NCBI RefSeq assembly: GCF_036345915.1
Contig: NZ_CP107785.1
Span: 5,890,001 to 5,954,000, forward strand
Direction of reading: 5' to 3'
Length of the DNA: 64,000 bases
Source: Nocardia sp. NBC_00565
GTDB taxonomy: Bacteria > Actinomycetota > Actinomycetes > Mycobacteriales > Mycobacteriaceae
In this document: positions 30,876-40,208 of the stretch, in pieces
Position numbering within the stretch: the first letter of the stretch is position 1
Layout: each line of letters opens with the position of its first letter
Program-made: the position numbers and the translations under genes
Notes under the pieces: generated by a model
The model's input: only the letters and a program-made list of their open reading frames with translations
The model's database searches: none
What the model was told of the DNA's origin: nothing

Positions 30876-32267
30876 ATGACAGTGGCCCGCTCTGCCGAAT
30901 TCGTGAACGCGGTGATCAAGGCTTACGACGTTCGCGGTGTCGTCGGTGAACAGATCGACGGAGAATTCGTCAAGGATGTCGGCGCCGCGTTCGCGCGGTT
31001 GATGCGCGCCGAGGGCGCGACCCGCGCGGTTATCGGACACGATATGCGTGCGTCCTCACCGGAACTGGCCGTTGCGTTCGCCGACGGCGTGCTCGGTCAG
31101 GGTCTCGACGTGGTGCACATCGGACTCGCCTCGACCGATCAGCTGTACTTCGCCTCCGGTCACCTCGACTGCCCCGGCGCGATGTTCACCGCCAGCCACA
31201 ATCCGGCCCGCTACAACGGCATCAAACTGTGCCGCGCGAAGGCCCTTCCGGTCGGCCAGGACACCGGCCTGGCGACCATCAAGGACGAGGTGGTCAACGG
31301 CGTCCCCGCCTACGACGGCGCACCGGGCAGCACCACCGAGGTCGATCTGCTGGCCGATTACGCGAAGTTCCTGCGCGGGCTGGTCGATCTCGATGAGATC
31401 CGCCCGCTCACCGTCGCGGTGGACGCGGGCAACGGCATGGGCGGGCACACCGTGCCCGAGGTGCTCGGCACCGTGGCGAAGCTGACCCTGGTGCCGCTGT
31501 ACTTCGAGTTGGACGGCACGTTCCCCAATCACGAGGCCAATCCGCTCGATCCGAAGAATCTGGTCGATCTGCAGGACCTGGTCCGCAAGTCCGGCGCCGA
31601 TATCGGCCTGGCCTTCGACGGCGACGCCGACCGCTGCTTCGTGGTGGACGAGAACGGCGACCCGATTTCGCCGTCGGCGATCACGGCGCTGGTCGCCGAG
31701 CGGGAACTGGCCAAGGAGCCGGGCGCGGTCATCATCCACAACCTGATCACCTCGCACGCGGTGCCCGAACTCGTGCACGAGCTCGGCGGCACCCCGGTGC
31801 GCACCCGGGTCGGGCATTCATTCATCAAGCAGGAGATGGCGGCCACCGGCGCGGTATTCGGCGGCGAGCACTCCGCGCACTACTACTTCCGCGATTTCTG
31901 GGGCGCCGATTCCGGCATGCTCGCGGCATTGCATGTGCTCGCCGCGCTGGGCGAGAAAGGTCCGGGCGAGAAGGATCGGCCGATCTCGGAGCTCATGTCG
32001 TCCTACGAAACGTATGCGGCCTCCGGAGAGATCAACTCAACCGTGGCGGACGCGAAGGAGCGGACGATGGCTGTAGTGCAAGCGTTCGCGGATCGAGCCA
32101 TCTCGGTGGACCGCTTGGACGGGGTGACCGTGCAACTCGCCGACGACGCCTGGTTCAATCTGCGCGCGTCGAATACCGAACCGTTGCTGCGGCTGAACGT
32201 CGAGGCCCGGTCAGCGGCGGAAGTAGACGTACTCGTAACCGAGATCCTGAGCGTCGTCCGCTCCTGA
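30876..32267 (+). CDS. manB: Phosphomannomutase/phosphoglucomutase ManB
   Basis: A 463-residue alpha-D-phosphohexomutase that makes mannose-1-phosphate for GDP-mannose, the donor for PIMs, lipomannan and glycoproteins. The phosphoserine loop TASHNP, the metal-binding loop DGDADR and the sugar-binding GGEHSAHYYFRDF segment are present, as is the C-terminal RASNTEPLLRLNVEA phosphate site. ATG 30876 is the family start. With manA and manC in the window it completes the route from fructose-6-phosphate to GDP-mannose. A degraded copy of its 3' end lies 109 bp downstream. Confidence 0.97.
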   Translation: MTVARSAEFVNAVIKAYDVRGVVGEQIDGEFVKDVGAAFARLMRAEGATRAVIGHDMRASSPELAVAFADGVLGQGLDVVHIGLASTDQLYFASGHLDCPGAMFTASHNPARYNGIKLCRAKALPVGQDTGLATIKDEVVNGVPAYDGAPGSTTEVDLLADYAKFLRGLVDLDEIRPLTVAVDAGNGMGGHTVPEVLGTVAKLTLVPLYFELDGTFPNHEANPLDPKNLVDLQDLVRKSGADIGLAFDGDADRCFVVDENGDPISPSAITALVAERELAKEPGAVIIHNLITSHAVPELVHELGGTPVRTRVGHSFIKQEMAATGAVFGGEHSAHYYFRDFWGADSGMLAALHVLAALGEKGPGEKDRPISELMSSYETYAASGEINSTVADAKERTMAVVQAFADRAISVDRLDGVTVQLADDAWFNLRASNTEPLLRLNVEARSAAEVDVLVTEILSVVRS

Positions 32268-32349
32268 CTGGGATAGTGGAATTACGGCGGAATGGAATCA
32301 CATGCTCAGGATTCGACGACCGGGGAAGTAGATGGCTCAGCCCGATGCC

Positions 32350-32394
32350 GAGATCATGAGCATCGTCGGCTCCTGACTGGAATAGTGGAATCAC
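32350..32394 (+). repeat. Duplicated 3' end of manB
   Basis: Positions 32350-32394 repeat 32241-32285, covering the last codons of manB, its stop and about 20 bases after it (GAGATC-TGAGC, GCTCCTGACTGG, ATAGTGGAAT) with a few mismatches. The copy still encodes an EIMSIVGS-stop tail in frame with the shape of the original EILSVVRS-stop. It fills part of the 239-bp gap before the SIS-domain gene. Confidence 0.8.
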
Positions 32395-32506
32395 AGACGT
32401 TGGATTCGCCCGACCTGGGTGCCCGAGTCGATATCGCAGAGTCGACAGCCCGGGTGGGAGCAGGGCGGGACCGCACACAGCGCGATGAGGGGAGGTGGGA
32501 CGCCCG

Positions 32507-33730
32507 ATGATCGCTGGAACACCGGTGCTCGACCTCGACGATGCCGCTTCACTCGAGGCGGCTGATGTCGGCGGCGCCCTGCGCTCCGCCGCATCCGGTG
32601 GCGCGCAGGTACGCGCGACCGCCGCAGCGGTCGGTGAGGACGCGCTCGCGCGCCTGGCCGATCTGCGACCACGCAGCGTGGTGCTGGTCTCCGGCGCAGG
32701 CCGGGCCGCACGCGCCGCCAGCCTGATCGTCGCCGCACTCGGCGATCGCGCGGGCCTACCTGTGGTCCCTGTCGCCGCCCTCCCGCCGTGGGTCGGTCCA
32801 CTGGACGTTGTCCTGGTCGCCGGTGACGACGCCGGAGATCCGCGCTTGATCGACGCCGTCGACCGGGCCCAGCGCCGGGGCGCGGAGGTCGTGGTCGCGG
32901 CACCGCACGAGGGACCGCTGCGCGCGGCGGCGGCCGGGCGGACGTCGCTGCTGGAGCCGCGGATCCCGGTACTCGACCACAACCGGCTGCTGCGCTTCCT
33001 CGCGGCCTGCATCGCGGTGCTGCGCATCGTCGACCCGAGCCGCTCGGGCGCGGCGGTACCCGATCTGACGGACCTGGCCGATGTGCTCGACGCCGAGGCG
33101 TTGCGCGACGGTCCGCACAATGAGGTCTTCCACAATCCGGCCAAGACGCTGGCCGCGCGCATGCAGCAGCGCGGCATCGTGCTCGCCGGGGACTCCCCCG
33201 CCGCCAGCGAACTGGCCGAGCATGCGGCCGAGGTGCTGTTGCAGTCGGCGGGCAAGGTGGCCGCCGCGGTCGACCTGGCCGAGGCCGTCGCCGCCAATCC
33301 GCGCTTGGTCGAGGCCGCGGGCGAACCCGCGCCCAATTTCGATCCGCTGTTCCACGACGAGGAACTCGACGGACCCGTACCGGTCGAGCGCATCCGCGTC
33401 TTCGTGCTCAGCGCGGACCTGGATCAATCGGCCGCGCGCCGCAGACTGGCCGTCTTCGGCGGCGCCGGAACGGGTCTGGTCGACGCCGACCTGGTGACCG
33501 CGGACGTGGAGCTGCTACACAGCTCACTCACCGATCCAGCGGTTCCCGTGCAGGCCCGAGTCGACGAATCGGGCGCTCCGGTGCCCGGCACGCTCGCCCA
33601 CGCCAGCGAACTCGAACAACTCGCGGTGCTCGCGCTGCGCTTGGAGATGGCCGCGGCCTATCTGCGGCTGATCGGCGCACGCGGCGGCGCGCCCCAGTCC
33701 ACCGACCAGCTCGACGGGGGACGCTACTAG
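32507..33730 (+). CDS. SIS-domain sugar-phosphate isomerase-like protein (Rv3256c-like)
   Basis: A 407-residue protein related to bifunctional phosphoglucose/phosphomannose isomerases. A first SIS-like region (about 45-140: RPRSVVLVSGAGRAARAASL, then VVPVAALPPWVGPLDVVLVA) and a second half with FHNPAKTLAARMQQRGIVLA and a C-terminal helix are visible. The catalytic residues of true PGI/PMI are not obvious, so enzymatic activity is uncertain. ATG 32507 has GGGGAGG 12 nt upstream; GTG 32495 is inside that site. It overlaps manA (TAGTG), which points to mannose metabolism. Confidence 0.85.
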   Translation: MIAGTPVLDLDDAASLEAADVGGALRSAASGGAQVRATAAAVGEDALARLADLRPRSVVLVSGAGRAARAASLIVAALGDRAGLPVVPVAALPPWVGPLDVVLVAGDDAGDPRLIDAVDRAQRRGAEVVVAAPHEGPLRAAAAGRTSLLEPRIPVLDHNRLLRFLAACIAVLRIVDPSRSGAAVPDLTDLADVLDAEALRDGPHNEVFHNPAKTLAARMQQRGIVLAGDSPAASELAEHAAEVLLQSAGKVAAAVDLAEAVAANPRLVEAAGEPAPNFDPLFHDEELDGPVPVERIRVFVLSADLDQSAARRRLAVFGGAGTGLVDADLVTADVELLHSSLTDPAVPVQARVDESGAPVPGTLAHASELEQLAVLALRLEMAAAYLRLIGARGGAPQSTDQLDGGRY

Positions 33731-34950
33731 TGCACGAACTCGTTGGTGCGCTGCGTTCCTATGCCTGGGGTTCACGCACCGCACTCGCTCGGCTGTGCGG
33801 CCGACCGGTTCCTTCCGCACATCCGGAGGCGGAGCTGTGGTTCGGCGCGCACCCCGCCGATCCGGCGTATGTCCGCCTCGAGAACAGCACCCGCTCCCTG
33901 CTGGAGCTGGTCGCGGCCGATCCGGAGCGCGAGCTCGGCACCGTCGCACTGGAATTCGGCGGTCGGCTGCCGTTCCTGTTGAAGATTCTCGCCGCCGAGG
34001 AACCGCTATCGCTGCAGGCGCATCCGAGTTCGGCGCAGGCGCATGCCGGATTCGAGCGGGAGAACCGCGCGCGGGTACCGCTCCAGTCGCCGATGCGCAA
34101 CTACCGCGATGAGAACCACAAACCGGAGCTGGTGGTGGCGCTCGATCGGTTCGAGGCGCTGGCCGGATTCCGAGAGCCTCGGCGCACCGTCGAGCTGTTG
34201 CGCGCATTGGATGTGCCCGGCCTGCGCTCATATGCGGATCTGCTTGCCGCCCAACCTGATTCGGCCGGACTGCGAACCCTGTTCACGACCTGGATCACGC
34301 TGCCGCAGCATGTGCTCGCGATGCTACTACCCCAGGTGCTCGACGGTTGCGTGCGCTATCTGTCCAGCAAGGGCAACCGGCAGTTCATTGCCGAAGCGCG
34401 GACCACGCTCGAACTCGCCGAAGCCTATCCGGGCGACGCCGGGGTGCTGGCCGCGCTGCTGCTCAATCGGTTGACGCTGGAACCGGGACAGGGGCTGTTC
34501 CTCGCGGCGGGCAATTTGCACGCATATCTGCGCGGGCTCGGCGTGGAGATCATGGCCAACTCCGACAATGTGCTGCGCGGCGGTCTCACGCCCAAGCACG
34601 TCGATGTGCCGGAGTTGTTGCGGGTGCTGGATTTCGAGCCGATCGAGCTTCCGGTGGTGCTGCCGGAACCGGCGGGTGACGGATCGGTGCGGTATCGCAC
34701 ACCCGCGCCCGAGTTCGCGCTGCGGCGATTCGATCTGACCGCCGGATCCGGGCAGGTGCCACTGACCTCGGCCGGCCCCGGAATCGTGCTGTGCACGGCC
34801 GGGACGGCGCGGCTGCTGCAGGGCGGGACTTCGCTGGTGTTGGAACGCGGCGCGGCGGCATGGATATCGGCTGCCGACAGCGAGATTCGCGCGCAGGCGG
34901 TCGATGGGGATGCGCAGTTGTTCTGCGCGTGCGTCGGTGGAACCAACTGA
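33730..34950 (+). CDS. manA: Mannose-6-phosphate isomerase, class I
   Basis: A 406-residue cupin-type zinc isomerase that interconverts fructose-6-phosphate and mannose-6-phosphate. Zinc and active-site segments are seen: QAHPSSAQA, ENHKPELVVALDRFEALAGF, GNLHAYLRGLGVEIMANSDN and LRGGLTPKHVD. The start GTG 33730 overlaps the stop of the previous gene (TAGTG). It is the entry enzyme to mannosylated envelope glycans here (manA, manB, manC). Confidence 0.96.
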   Translation: MHELVGALRSYAWGSRTALARLCGRPVPSAHPEAELWFGAHPADPAYVRLENSTRSLLELVAADPERELGTVALEFGGRLPFLLKILAAEEPLSLQAHPSSAQAHAGFERENRARVPLQSPMRNYRDENHKPELVVALDRFEALAGFREPRRTVELLRALDVPGLRSYADLLAAQPDSAGLRTLFTTWITLPQHVLAMLLPQVLDGCVRYLSSKGNRQFIAEARTTLELAEAYPGDAGVLAALLLNRLTLEPGQGLFLAAGNLHAYLRGLGVEIMANSDNVLRGGLTPKHVDVPELLRVLDFEPIELPVVLPEPAGDGSVRYRTPAPEFALRRFDLTAGSGQVPLTSAGPGIVLCTAGTARLLQGGTSLVLERGAAAWISAADSEIRAQAVDGDAQLFCACVGGTN

Positions 34951-35052
34951 CGGTGCCGGCCGGGTGCCGGCTCGGGCGGCGGAGTTCTGACTCTGATCCG
35001 AGCACAGGCTAAGTTAGCCAAGATCGGCAATACGAGCGGGAGGTAGTCAACC

Positions 35053-35973
35053 ATGTCGGCTGGTGGTGGCAAGAAGGCGATTCTCGCCGCGTTGTCGGCG
35101 AACGCGGGGATCGCGGTGGCGAAGTTCATCGGCGCGTTCATCACCGGTTCGGGATCCATGCTGGCCGAGGCGGTGCACTCGGTGGCCGATACCGCCAACC
35201 AGGGGCTGCTGCTGCTCGGTCAGCGCCGCGCCGCGCAGGATGCCGACGAACTGCACCCGTTCGGATACGGGCGCAACCGCTACTTCTACTCGTTCATCGT
35301 GGCGCTGGTGCTGTTCACCCTCGGCTCGATCTACGCGATCTACGAGGGCGTGCACAAGATCCAGCATCCCGAGGAGCTGAGCAATCCGATTGTCGCGATC
35401 GTCATCCTGTTCATCGCGATCTGCCTGGAGGGCTTCAGCTTCAATACGGCGATGCGGGAATCCATCCCGCTCAAGGGAAATGCCAGCTGGTGGCGGTTCA
35501 TCCGCAACTCGCGCAGTCCAGAGCTCCCGGTGGTATTGCTCGAGGACACCGGCGCGCTGATCGGTCTGGTCTTCGCGTTCGCGGCGGTCGGCCTGACGAT
35601 GATCACCGATGACCCGATCTGGGACGGCATCGGCACGCTGGCCATCGGCGCGCTGCTGGGCATCATCGCGGTGATCCTGATCGTGGAGATGCAGAGCCTG
35701 CTGATCGGTGAGGGCGCGACGCCGGAGGAGGACAAGGCGATCCGTGCCAATCTGGTCGACGGCACCCGCATCGACCGGGTGATCCACCTCAAGACGCAGT
35801 ACCTCGGGCCCGAGGAGATTCTGGTCGCGGCGAAGATCTCGATCGTGCCGGATCTGGATATCGAGGACATCGCCGCGGCCATCGATGATGCCGAGGCCAG
35901 GGTCCGGGCGGCCGTGCCCGCCGCGCGGGTGATGTATCTGGAACCCGACCTCTATCGCAAGCAGACTGTCTAG
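35053..35973 (+). CDS. Cation diffusion facilitator (CDF) family transporter
   Basis: A 306-residue membrane antiporter for divalent metal ions such as Zn or Mn. It has about six membrane helices, with the first at residues 8-30; the metal site motif AEAVHSVADTANQ (H-x3-D) in TM2 and a second, less typical site around LLEDTGALIGL (the usual H-x3-D reads E-D). The C-terminal cytoplasmic domain (about 215-306) is the ferredoxin-like dimer module. ATG 35053 follows GGGAGG. It starts 102 bp after manA. Confidence 0.9.
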   Translation: MSAGGGKKAILAALSANAGIAVAKFIGAFITGSGSMLAEAVHSVADTANQGLLLLGQRRAAQDADELHPFGYGRNRYFYSFIVALVLFTLGSIYAIYEGVHKIQHPEELSNPIVAIVILFIAICLEGFSFNTAMRESIPLKGNASWWRFIRNSRSPELPVVLLEDTGALIGLVFAFAAVGLTMITDDPIWDGIGTLAIGALLGIIAVILIVEMQSLLIGEGATPEEDKAIRANLVDGTRIDRVIHLKTQYLGPEEILVAAKISIVPDLDIEDIAAAIDDAEARVRAAVPAARVMYLEPDLYRKQTV

Positions 35974-35991
35974 CGGCTCGTCCGCCGGACG

Positions 35992-37452
35992 TCAGGGCAC
36001 CTGTGGGGTGCGCACGAGATCGCTTGGGTCGGTGCGAATTCCGAACTGGCGCAGCACGTGTCGGGCGGCGTTGAGACCCGACATGCCGTGTACGCCCGGG
36101 CCGGGTGGGGTCGAGGACGAGCAGAGGTAGACCCCGGGTAGCGGTGTGGCGTAGGGATTCCAGCGCGGGACCGGGCGGAAGGCGAACTGGCGCAGGGTCA
36201 TCGCCCCCGCCGAGATATCGCCGCCGACGTAGTTGGCGTTGTGGGCGGGCATTTCGGCGCCGGTGACGACATGCTCGGCGAGGATCAGGTCGCGGAAGCC
36301 GGGCGCGAACCGTTCCACCTGCGCGATCACCGCGGCGCTGATATCGCGGGTGGAGCCGTTCGGCACGTGCGCGTAGGTGTAGAGGGTGTGGCCGCCTGCC
36401 GGGGCACGGGTCTCATCGACGACACCGGGCTGGATGGCGAGTACGTATGGGCGGTCCGCGTGTTGTCCTGCGGCGACGGTCTGCTCGGCCGTCATCGCCT
36501 CGGCGCGGGTGCCGACCAGATGCAGTGTCCCCGCGAGCTCACAGCCCGCCGCTTGCCATGGCACCGGTCCGGACAGCGCGAAATCGACCTTGCAGGCCGC
36601 GCCGCCATAACGGAAGCGGCGCAGCCCCCTCGCGTAGCGCGCGGGCAACCGGTCCCCCGCCATCCGGAGCAGTTCAGCGGGCGCGGTATCCAGCAGGATG
36701 GCGCGCGCACCGGCGAATTCGTCGAGTGTGTCGACCCGGTGTCCGGTGCTGACCTTGCCGCCGAGGCGTTCGAGCTCGGCGATCAGCGCGTCGGGAATGG
36801 CCTGGCTACCGCCTCGTGGCAGCACCCAACCGCCGACATGGGCGAGCGTGCCGAGCAGCAGTCCGGCGCCCGCGGCGGGGACGGCGCGCGGCGGCGTAAT
36901 CGCATGCGTGGCAACGCCGGTCAGCAGTGCGGGGGCCACCTCATCCCGAAAGCGCATATTCCACAGGGGTGATCCCTGTTCCAGCACCCGCAGACCGAAG
37001 CGCAGACCGGTCAGTGGATCCCGGGGCAGGCGCCGCAGATCCGACATGGACAGGTCGACGATCGACTGCCAATGCCGGACCATCGGCCCGAACAGCGACC
37101 GCCAGCTCGCGCCGTCGCGGCCGAGACCGGCCACCGTGCGGTCGAGATCCCGCCAGGCCAACCCGGCTCTGCCACCGTCGAGCGGGTGCGCGTAGGACAC
37201 CTCGGGCGCGAGCAGGTCGACACCGTGTGCGGCCAGGTCGAAGGCACGAAAGACGGGCGAGGCCAAGGCCAGCGGATGTGCTCCGGCGCAGACGTCATGC
37301 CGGTATCCGGGCAGCGTCAGCTCGGCCGTGCGGGAACCGCCGCCCGCGGTGGTCTCCGCCTCGTGCACCTCGATATCGAGTCCGGCACGGGCCAGGATCA
37401 CCGCCGCGGCGAGACCGTTGGGACCGGAACCGACGACGACGACATCTGGCAT
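35992..37452 (-). CDS. Phytoene-desaturase-type FAD-dependent oxidoreductase
   Basis: A 486-residue flavoprotein of the carotenoid/retinol dehydrogenase group. The N-terminal dinucleotide fold is VVVVGSGPNGLAAAVILARAG (first residues), followed by E-AETTAGGGSRTAEL; the C-terminal FAD contact is GVYLCSSSTPPGPGVHGMSG. ATG 37452 is chosen; a longer start would overlap the neighbouring tetR. No carotenoid synthesis genes lie nearby, so the substrate is unknown; a polyprenyl or lipid substrate is plausible. Confidence 0.87.
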   Translation of the reverse strand: MPDVVVVGSGPNGLAAAVILARAGLDIEVHEAETTAGGGSRTAELTLPGYRHDVCAGAHPLALASPVFRAFDLAAHGVDLLAPEVSYAHPLDGGRAGLAWRDLDRTVAGLGRDGASWRSLFGPMVRHWQSIVDLSMSDLRRLPRDPLTGLRFGLRVLEQGSPLWNMRFRDEVAPALLTGVATHAITPPRAVPAAGAGLLLGTLAHVGGWVLPRGGSQAIPDALIAELERLGGKVSTGHRVDTLDEFAGARAILLDTAPAELLRMAGDRLPARYARGLRRFRYGGAACKVDFALSGPVPWQAAGCELAGTLHLVGTRAEAMTAEQTVAAGQHADRPYVLAIQPGVVDETRAPAGGHTLYTYAHVPNGSTRDISAAVIAQVERFAPGFRDLILAEHVVTGAEMPAHNANYVGGDISAGAMTLRQFAFRPVPRWNPYATPLPGVYLCSSSTPPGPGVHGMSGLNAARHVLRQFGIRTDPSDLVRTPQVP

Positions 37453-37507
37453 ACCTCGATTCTGCCGGGCCGACCCGGCCGATGCCGTCGACCGCGGGAG
37501 GTATGCG

Positions 37508-38101
37508 TCACCCATTCGATCCCTGAGGTCGTGTCGCGGTCCATTGTCCGAGCAGGGCCTTCACGCGCTCCTCACGCAGATCGTCGACCAGCCGACCACT
37601 GCGATCCAGGGTGGCGATGCCGTGCAGGGTGCTCCAGGCCACTTCGGTACCCGCCTGCAGGTCGAAATCGCCCGCGAACGGCGCGTACGCGCTCTGGATC
37701 TCGCCGAACGCGTCGCGCAGCGCCTGTGGCGCGTCGTTGCCGAAGGTGAGTTCGGTGTTGAGGACGAACATCGCGTCGTAGCGGGCCGGATTCTCGGTCG
37801 CGAAGTCCAGGTAGCCGCGCACCATGGCCTCGAGCGCCGCGAGTGGGGTTTTCGCGTGGGCCCGCCGCTCGCGCAGCTGCGTGGTGAGATCGGCGATGCC
37901 TTCTTCGGCGACGGCCGAGACGATCGCCGCCTTACCCGCGAAGTGGCTGTAGAGCACCGGCTGGCTGTATTCGATCTTCTCGGCGAGGCGGCGCACGGTC
38001 ACCGCCTCCCAGCCCGACGTTTCGGCGAGCTCGCGGGCGGTGTCGATGATGCGCTGATGGCGTTCGGCGCGTTCGCGTTCCTTGCGGTTCTGTGTGGTCA
38101 T
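37508..38101 (-). CDS. TetR-family transcriptional regulator
   Basis: A 197-residue TetR with a basic start, HTH at about 25-60 (VTVRRLAEKIEYSQPVLYSH, then FAGKAAI) and a WHG-type C-terminal domain. It faces a small membrane-protein gene across a 114-bp gap that has two CTAGC/GCTAG palindromes, so it very likely represses that gene and itself. It may also read into the FAD-oxidoreductase gene 55 bp downstream. Ligand unknown. Confidence 0.92.
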   Translation of the reverse strand: MTTQNRKERERAERHQRIIDTARELAETSGWEAVTVRRLAEKIEYSQPVLYSHFAGKAAIVSAVAEEGIADLTTQLRERRAHAKTPLAALEAMVRGYLDFATENPARYDAMFVLNTELTFGNDAPQALRDAFGEIQSAYAPFAGDFDLQAGTEVAWSTLHGIATLDRSGRLVDDLREERVKALLGQWTATRPQGSNG

Positions 38102-38109
38102 ACCGAAAT

Positions 38110-38174
38110 TCTAGCAGCGCTAGACAAACTAACGAGGCTCCATTATCGTTGCTCTCACACCTAGCGACGCTAGA
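38110..38174. promoter_or_regulatory. Two TetR-type operators between divergent tetR and DUF4267 genes
   Basis: TCTAGC-AGC-GCTAGA at 38110-38124 and CTAGCG-A-CGCTAG at 38161-38173 are near-identical inverted repeats 50 bp apart, on either side of the divergent promoters. They are the natural binding sites of the adjacent TetR protein. Confidence 0.75.
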
Positions 38175-38215
38175 TTTCAGAGCAGCGGTACGAGCCCTAC
38201 ATCGAGGAGCACCCC

Positions 38216-38638
38216 ATGACCATCTCGCGCATCGCCACCGCCTTTTCCCTGATCGGTGCGGCCTTCATCCTCTACATCGGCATCAACTACCTGGTCACGC
38301 CGGAGACGATCGCCACCGGCTTCGGCCTGCCGGAATGGCCGTCGGGTGACGCGGTCGCGTTCATGAACCTCAAGGGCGTCCGCGACACCGTCTTCGGGCT
38401 GGTCATCCTGGTGCTGCTCGCCACCAAACAGCGATACGCCCTCGGCATCGTGACCTTGGTGATCGCGCTGGTACCGATCGGCGACATGCTCACCGTGCTC
38501 AGCTGGCACGGCTCCACCGCCACCGCGCTGCTGGTGCACGGCCTGACGGCGGTCTTCGTTGTCGCGACCGGCATCCTGCTGATCCGCGAGCGCAGCGTGC
38601 CCGCCCGCTCGGCCCAGCCCGCCGCGGTCGCGGCCTGA
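38216..38638 (+). CDS. DUF4267-family small membrane protein
   Basis: A 140-residue protein with four predicted membrane helices (about 5-27, 55-72, 77-95, 103-122). The block AFMNLKGVRDTVFGLVILVL is typical of DUF4267. Such proteins are usually found beside a TetR regulator, as here. It could be a small-molecule or lipid-interacting protein, but no activity is known. A terminator hairpin follows. Confidence 0.85.
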   Translation: MTISRIATAFSLIGAAFILYIGINYLVTPETIATGFGLPEWPSGDAVAFMNLKGVRDTVFGLVILVLLATKQRYALGIVTLVIALVPIGDMLTVLSWHGSTATALLVHGLTAVFVVATGILLIRERSVPARSAQPAAVAA

Positions 38639-38656
38639 CCAACAGAGCCGCGCACC

Positions 38657-38691
38657 ACGAAGGGGCCTGCAGATCCTGCGGGCCCCTTCGT
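38657..38691. terminator. Bidirectional hairpin between DUF4267 gene and dctA
   Basis: ACGAAGGGGCC (38657-38667) pairs with GGCCCCTTCGT (38681-38691), and an inner GCAG/CTGC extends the stem. It lies between convergent genes and can end both transcripts. Confidence 0.8.
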
Positions 38692-38705
38692 ATTTCGGGG
38701 TACAG

Positions 38706-40076
38706 CTAGGCCTTGGCCAGATCTATGGCCTCGGGCTGCGGCTGCGGCTGCGGCTGCGGCTGCGAACCATGGTCGTTGTCGACCATGGTCTGCTCGTCGA
38801 AGGGCAGTTTGCGGTCGAGAACCATGCGGACCCACTCCATGTCGATGGTCTTGGTCCAGGTGCCGACCAGTACGGTGGCGACGGCATTGCCCGAGAAGTT
38901 GGTCAGCGCGCGGGCTTCGGACATGAACCGGTCGATGCCCACGATCAGACCGACACCGTCGAGCAGTTCGGGGCGATGGCTCTGCAGCCCGCCCGCCAGC
39001 GTCGCCAGACCCGCGCCGGTCACCCCGGCCGCGCCCTTGGACGCGACGATCATGAACAACAGCAGGCCGACCTGCTCACTGATGCTGAGCGGTTTGCCCA
39101 TCGCGTCGGCGATGAACAGCGATGCCATGGTCAGGTAGATGGCGGTGCCGTCCAGGTTGAACGAATATCCGGTCGGCACGACGACACCGACGGTCGTCCG
39201 TTCGACGCCGAGGTGCTGCATCTTCGCGATCAGCCGCGGCAGCGCGGACTCCGAGGACGAGGTGCCCAGGATCAGCAGATACTCCCGAGCCAGGTACCGG
39301 ACCAGCTTGAAGATCGACACCCGCGACACCGCCCACAGCAGTACGCCGAGCACGCCGAAGACGAACAGCAGACAGGTCAGGTAGAACGCGACCATCAACA
39401 GCGCCAACTGCTTCACCGCGTCGAGGCCGGTCCGGCCGACCACGTTCGCGATCGCGCCGAACGCGCCGATCGGGGCGAGCCACAGAATCATCGACAGAAT
39501 CCGGAACACCAACTTCTGCAGCGACGCGACACCGCGCAGGATCGGCTCCCCCGTCGTGCCCATGGCCTGCAGCGCGAACCCGACCAGCAGCGCGACGAAC
39601 AGCGCCTGCAGCACGCTACCGGTGGTCAGTGACGAGGCCAGTGTGGTCGGAATGATGCTCTGGATGAACTCCCAGGTACCGCCCGCGGCGTGTGCCTGAT
39701 CGGCCAGCTTCGCGCCCTGGTTGGCGGTCTTGGCGATATTCATGCCGGAACCCGGCTCCAGCAGATTGCCGACGACTATCCCGATGGCCAGTGCCACCGT
39801 CGACATGACCAGGAAGTACCCGAGCGCGAGCCCGCCGACCTTGCCGACATTGGCCGCCGAACGCACCGATCCGATGCCGAGCACGATCGTGCAGAAGATG
39901 ACCGGCACGATCATCATCTTGATCAGATTGACGAACATGGTGCCCAGTGGGCCCACGTCCTGACCGAATTCGGGAGCCAGCCAGCCGACCAGGATTCCCG
40001 CGATTACGGCGATGATGACACCGAGATATAGCCAATGGGTGCGGTCGCGCGGCTGTCGTACTCGTATATCGCTCAT
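38706..40076 (-). CDS. dctA: C4-dicarboxylate/cation symporter DctA
   Basis: A 456-residue secondary transporter of the DAACS family, importing succinate, fumarate or malate. The serine-rich TSSSESALPRLIAKMQ loop and the NLDGTAIY motif are diagnostic; about eight membrane helices plus re-entrant loops are expected. ATG 40076 gives MSDIRVRQPRDRTHWLYLG. The C-terminus carries a QP-repeat (QPQPQPQPQP) encoded by a GC-rich hexanucleotide repeat. It is divergent from the two-component system, which presumably controls it. Confidence 0.94.
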   Translation of the reverse strand: MSDIRVRQPRDRTHWLYLGVIIAVIAGILVGWLAPEFGQDVGPLGTMFVNLIKMMIVPVIFCTIVLGIGSVRSAANVGKVGGLALGYFLVMSTVALAIGIVVGNLLEPGSGMNIAKTANQGAKLADQAHAAGGTWEFIQSIIPTTLASSLTTGSVLQALFVALLVGFALQAMGTTGEPILRGVASLQKLVFRILSMILWLAPIGAFGAIANVVGRTGLDAVKQLALLMVAFYLTCLLFVFGVLGVLLWAVSRVSIFKLVRYLAREYLLILGTSSSESALPRLIAKMQHLGVERTTVGVVVPTGYSFNLDGTAIYLTMASLFIADAMGKPLSISEQVGLLLFMIVASKGAAGVTGAGLATLAGGLQSHRPELLDGVGLIVGIDRFMSEARALTNFSGNAVATVLVGTWTKTIDMEWVRMVLDRKLPFDEQTMVDNDHGSQPQPQPQPQPEAIDLAKA

Positions 40077-40208
40077 ATCGGGAAAAGTCCTCTTCAGTGG
40101 TACCGGGGTGAGGTGGCTCACGCCATCACGTGCACAATGTTGGCGGCTAGAGGTGACGGCGGTCACGCTTTGGTGCATTTCGTTCAAGAGGTCGCGAGGG
40201 AAAAGACA

